64,000 nucleotides of DNA from Bradysia coprophila (Eukaryota; Arthropoda; Insecta; Diptera; Sciaridae), in NCBI RefSeq assembly GCF_014529535.1, contig NW_023503372.1, positions 3,886,988 through 3,950,987 of the forward strand, written 5' to 3'. The notes beneath the pieces are model-generated. The model saw only the letters and a program-made list of their open reading frames with translations, searched no databases and had not been told where the DNA came from. Position numbers and translations under genes: made by a program. Shown one piece after another: positions 61,886 to 64,000 of the stretch (position 1 is the first letter of the stretch; the number at the start of each line of letters is the position of its first letter).

Positions 61886-61926
61886 TACTGAACATATTGT
61901 CAGTGTCCGATTGCTATTTAAGTATA
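61886..61926 (-). promoter_or_regulatory. Core promoter of paralogue B
   Basis: Minus strand: TTATACTTAAA, then about 30 bases later AATATGTTCAGTA, the initiator, matching paralogue C. Confidence 0.55.
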
Positions 61927-62919
61927 ATAAATGTTGTCAATTAAAGTCGGAGTTTTATTGGTGATAATAGCAACAGCCATAAAAAGGAGTGACGATTAGT
62001 ATTGTCCGGGGCCGGACTGACTACCTGAAGGCCGATCGTGTAGTCTATAAAGCCATACCATAAATGAAGATTTTTAATAGAAAAATGAAAAGGACCCTTC
62101 AGGAAACGACTTAATTCCCAGTATGGCCAGTGGCCGGCACTGAAAGCTTCGGTTTTTGCTTCTACTTTTTTGTGAGCTATATCGATTTGAACAGTAATCG
62201 AAGCTTGTAAATTTTTCTATTGATACAAAGTTGCCGTTTCGGCCGGCGAAGACAATGACGACCCTTATGACTTTGAATTGAAGAATTGTTGGCACCTGAC
62301 GCACTAACAGCTTTTGATAAAGGTCAGATGCCTAAAAGCTTTCGATAAAATCCTCTTCGATCGATTTTGGTCAATTTGTTTGTTCCGTCTTTTAATCAGG
62401 GTCTATTTTAGAGACTTAAATTCCCTACAACTCCAAAAATACCTAAAAACTACCACAAATTCTTGAATTCTGGTTTATCTTAAATACCATGCGAACATAA
62501 TCTGTTTAGCTCAAAAAGATTAAAAAAATAAAAAAAAACTGAAAAGGCCATCAAAACAACGGAGACACTTGCTGTGTTAGAGAAACATATCGGAAAGTTA
62601 GGTTAATTTAATTTTCTTAAAATAGTCCCTGCTTTGAATAAAGAAAGGTTCGGCAAAATGGCTCTGGTAACTCGAAATTAAGTAAGACAGAGAAAATTTA
62701 AGGCAATAGGAATGCTCTTCTTTTCTAGAGTTTCGCACTAGATTTATACGCGTATGGAGGTAAGGCAACAGAGATCTGCTATGTTTAGCAAACTATCTTC
62801 TACCAAAGGACAGAACGAAAAAAACGTACCAAATAAAATCTCAGATCTCTGACTGCATTGTTTGTAGCAAAGTTTCATTGTTTCTGTTAATAAAGTACTT
62901 AAAAACTGCAATTTAGGTT
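61927..62919. other. Spacer between paralogues B and C
   Basis: Contains the hAT-like MITE at 62397-62631; no gene seen. Confidence 0.45.
62397..62631. mobile_element. CAGGG-ended MITE, copy 2, with 8-bp target duplication
   Basis: Left CAGGGTCTATTTTAGAG, right TCTTAAAATAGTCCCTG. Flanks CTTTTAAT (62389-62396) and CTTTGAAT (62632-62639) match at seven of eight positions, the 8-bp signature of hAT-type insertion. The interior resembles 20301-20502. Confidence 0.75.
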
Positions 62920-63736
62920 TTAATTACAAGTACAAGTGCAAGAACAAGCTCTGCAAGTATTATCTGTTTCGTCAGTTGTAGTTTCCACTTCGGTTGTTGT
63001 TCCCGCTTCGGTTGAATATTCTCCTTCGGTGGTTGTTTCTTCTTCGGTTGTAGTTTCTGCTTCGGTTGTTGTTTCACCATCTATTTCACACCAATATTCG
63101 TCGATTCTCGGATTGAGAATGTGTAAGTACTGAATCGCCAACTTTGCTTGTGCAGTGACGAAAGCTCGTATGCTAATCTAAAACCAGTGTGAACATTATT
63201 TCTAATCTTTCACCGTTATGCATTAGAACACATTGAAGAATACATAAGAGAGGTCTGGCAGTAACCGTTTCTTGATTTACCTTAGCATTTGCAACATTCC
63301 TTCCCAATTTGATATTGTACGGTGTCCATACATACCTAGGCGAGGCTACAGCATTTATAACAGGAAAAACTGAACTTTGATCGTCAAGATCGATTACTTC
63401 TATCTCTACATGCGACATGTCGTCAATAATCAAAGATTGCAAAAAAATTGATGTGGAAAATTCAGTATCTGCTTCCAATGTAAAATGATCTATGGTAGAA
63501 ATACATGACCATCCGACTTGAGTATTGCTTAAGTAATACAAGGCATCGAGATAATTAGGAACAGTAGGATTATCTTCATATGATGTAATCGCAAAGTCAC
63601 TAGCACTAGAACACTGGTCGAACATATTAATTGAATTAATTTTATTGAAATCTATTTTACGACATCCGAAATTGTCATCTGCGGAAATTCCAATTAAAAG
63701 GAACCCGATCATTACGAAGGTACACCGTAATTTCAT
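62920..63736 (-). CDS. Secreted Thr/Glu-repeat protein with Cys-x-Cys tail, unknown family (paralogue C)
   Basis: Two exons, 63736-63281 and 63177-62920, give 237 residues. Signal peptide MKLRCTFVMIGFLLIGISA. The ectodomain is the same length as in paralogue A (exon 1 is 456 nt in both) and nearly identical from FDQCSSASDF to IIDDMSHVEI; about three base differences are seen over some 220 bp. After the conserved AKLAIQYLHILNPRIDE helix come only a few TTTE-type units, then the ending TCRACSCTCTCN, with no membrane span. The product is therefore probably secreted, or anchored through cysteine modification. Same unknown family as its two neighbours. Confidence 0.7.
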
Positions 63737-63787
63737 CGCTACTCAGAATATGGTCACTGACTCGTTTCTTTTCAAGAAGCTCACAAA

Positions 63788-63825
63788 TACTGAACATATT
63801 CGCAGAGTTGGATAACTTAAGTATA
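63788..63825 (-). promoter_or_regulatory. Core promoter of paralogue C
   Basis: Minus strand: TTTATACTTAAG followed about 30 bases on by AATATGTTCAGTA. The same pair, at the same spacing, precedes paralogue B. Confidence 0.55.
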
Positions 63826-64000
63826 AATGAATAATGTCAATATACTCGGGATTTGATTGGGGAAATGACTCTCGTAAAAAGTCATAAAGCTGTGGTGATT
63901 AGTACTAATCTCCAAAAACATCTTTATTCTGCATTCTACATGTTAACTGCAGTGAATCATCGACTTCATAAAGATAGTAGTGATGGATTTTGTTTCGGTT
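63826..64000. other. Right edge of window
   Basis: No gene seen; upstream flank of paralogue C, which could hold its proximal enhancers. Confidence 0.3.

Noticed and set aside
1-64000. tRNA, rRNA, snRNA genes and CRISPR arrays
   Set aside because: Looked for conserved tRNA B-box and snRNA words by eye and found none; the tandem repeats present are minisatellite or foldback DNA, not spacer-repeat arrays.

Overview
The window is animal nuclear DNA, almost certainly insect and most probably a lower dipteran. It is AT-rich, most introns are very short (about 58-125 bp) with GT..AG ends, and the proteins that can be recognised are closest in form to insect families: EFR3/rolling blackout, LETM1, odorant-binding proteins and a 27 kDa hemolymph-type glycoprotein. 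The density of small inverted-repeat (foldback, MITE-like) elements would fit a fungus-gnat-like genome, but the species cannot be fixed from sequence alone. All gene models were spliced by eye from reading frames, splice motifs and intron phase; no similarity search was possible.

Layout. 0.8-5.7 kb (+): a nine-exon Rho guanine-nucleotide exchange factor with two DH domains made by internal duplication of an exon block. 6.5-7.6 kb (+): a secreted cysteine-rich protein of the 27 kDa hemolymph glycoprotein (DUF1397) type. 9.8-10.2 kb: a possible decayed small gene. 10.7-11.5 kb (-): a secreted Asn/Gln/Pro-rich protein of unknown role. 15.4-21.3 kb (-): LETM1, the mitochondrial inner-membrane cation/proton exchanger, with a separate first exon encoding the mitochondrial presequence. 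25.1-32.5 kb (-): EFR3, the plasma-membrane anchor of the PI4-kinase III alpha complex, with two candidate first exons. 34.9-38.9 kb (+): two tandem odorant-binding-protein paralogues, each with the classic six-cysteine framework plus two extra cysteines. 38.9-58.8 kb: about 20 kb with no convincing coding exon, holding many foldback elements and long hairpins. 58.8-63.8 kb (-): three tandem paralogues of a secreted or membrane Thr/Glu-repeat protein family that I do not recognise. One is a membrane protein with an 18-unit repeat stalk, one is broken by two frameshifts, and one has a short repeat and a cysteine-rich tail. All three share a core promoter.

Mobile DNA is the other main theme. 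At least eight families of short foldback elements can be recognised by terminal inverted repeats, several with visible target-site duplications (8 bp hAT-like, TA mariner-like, TTAA piggyBac-like), plus one hammerhead-ribozyme-like motif of the kind carried by Penelope-like retroelements. No autonomous transposase or reverse transcriptase gene was seen.
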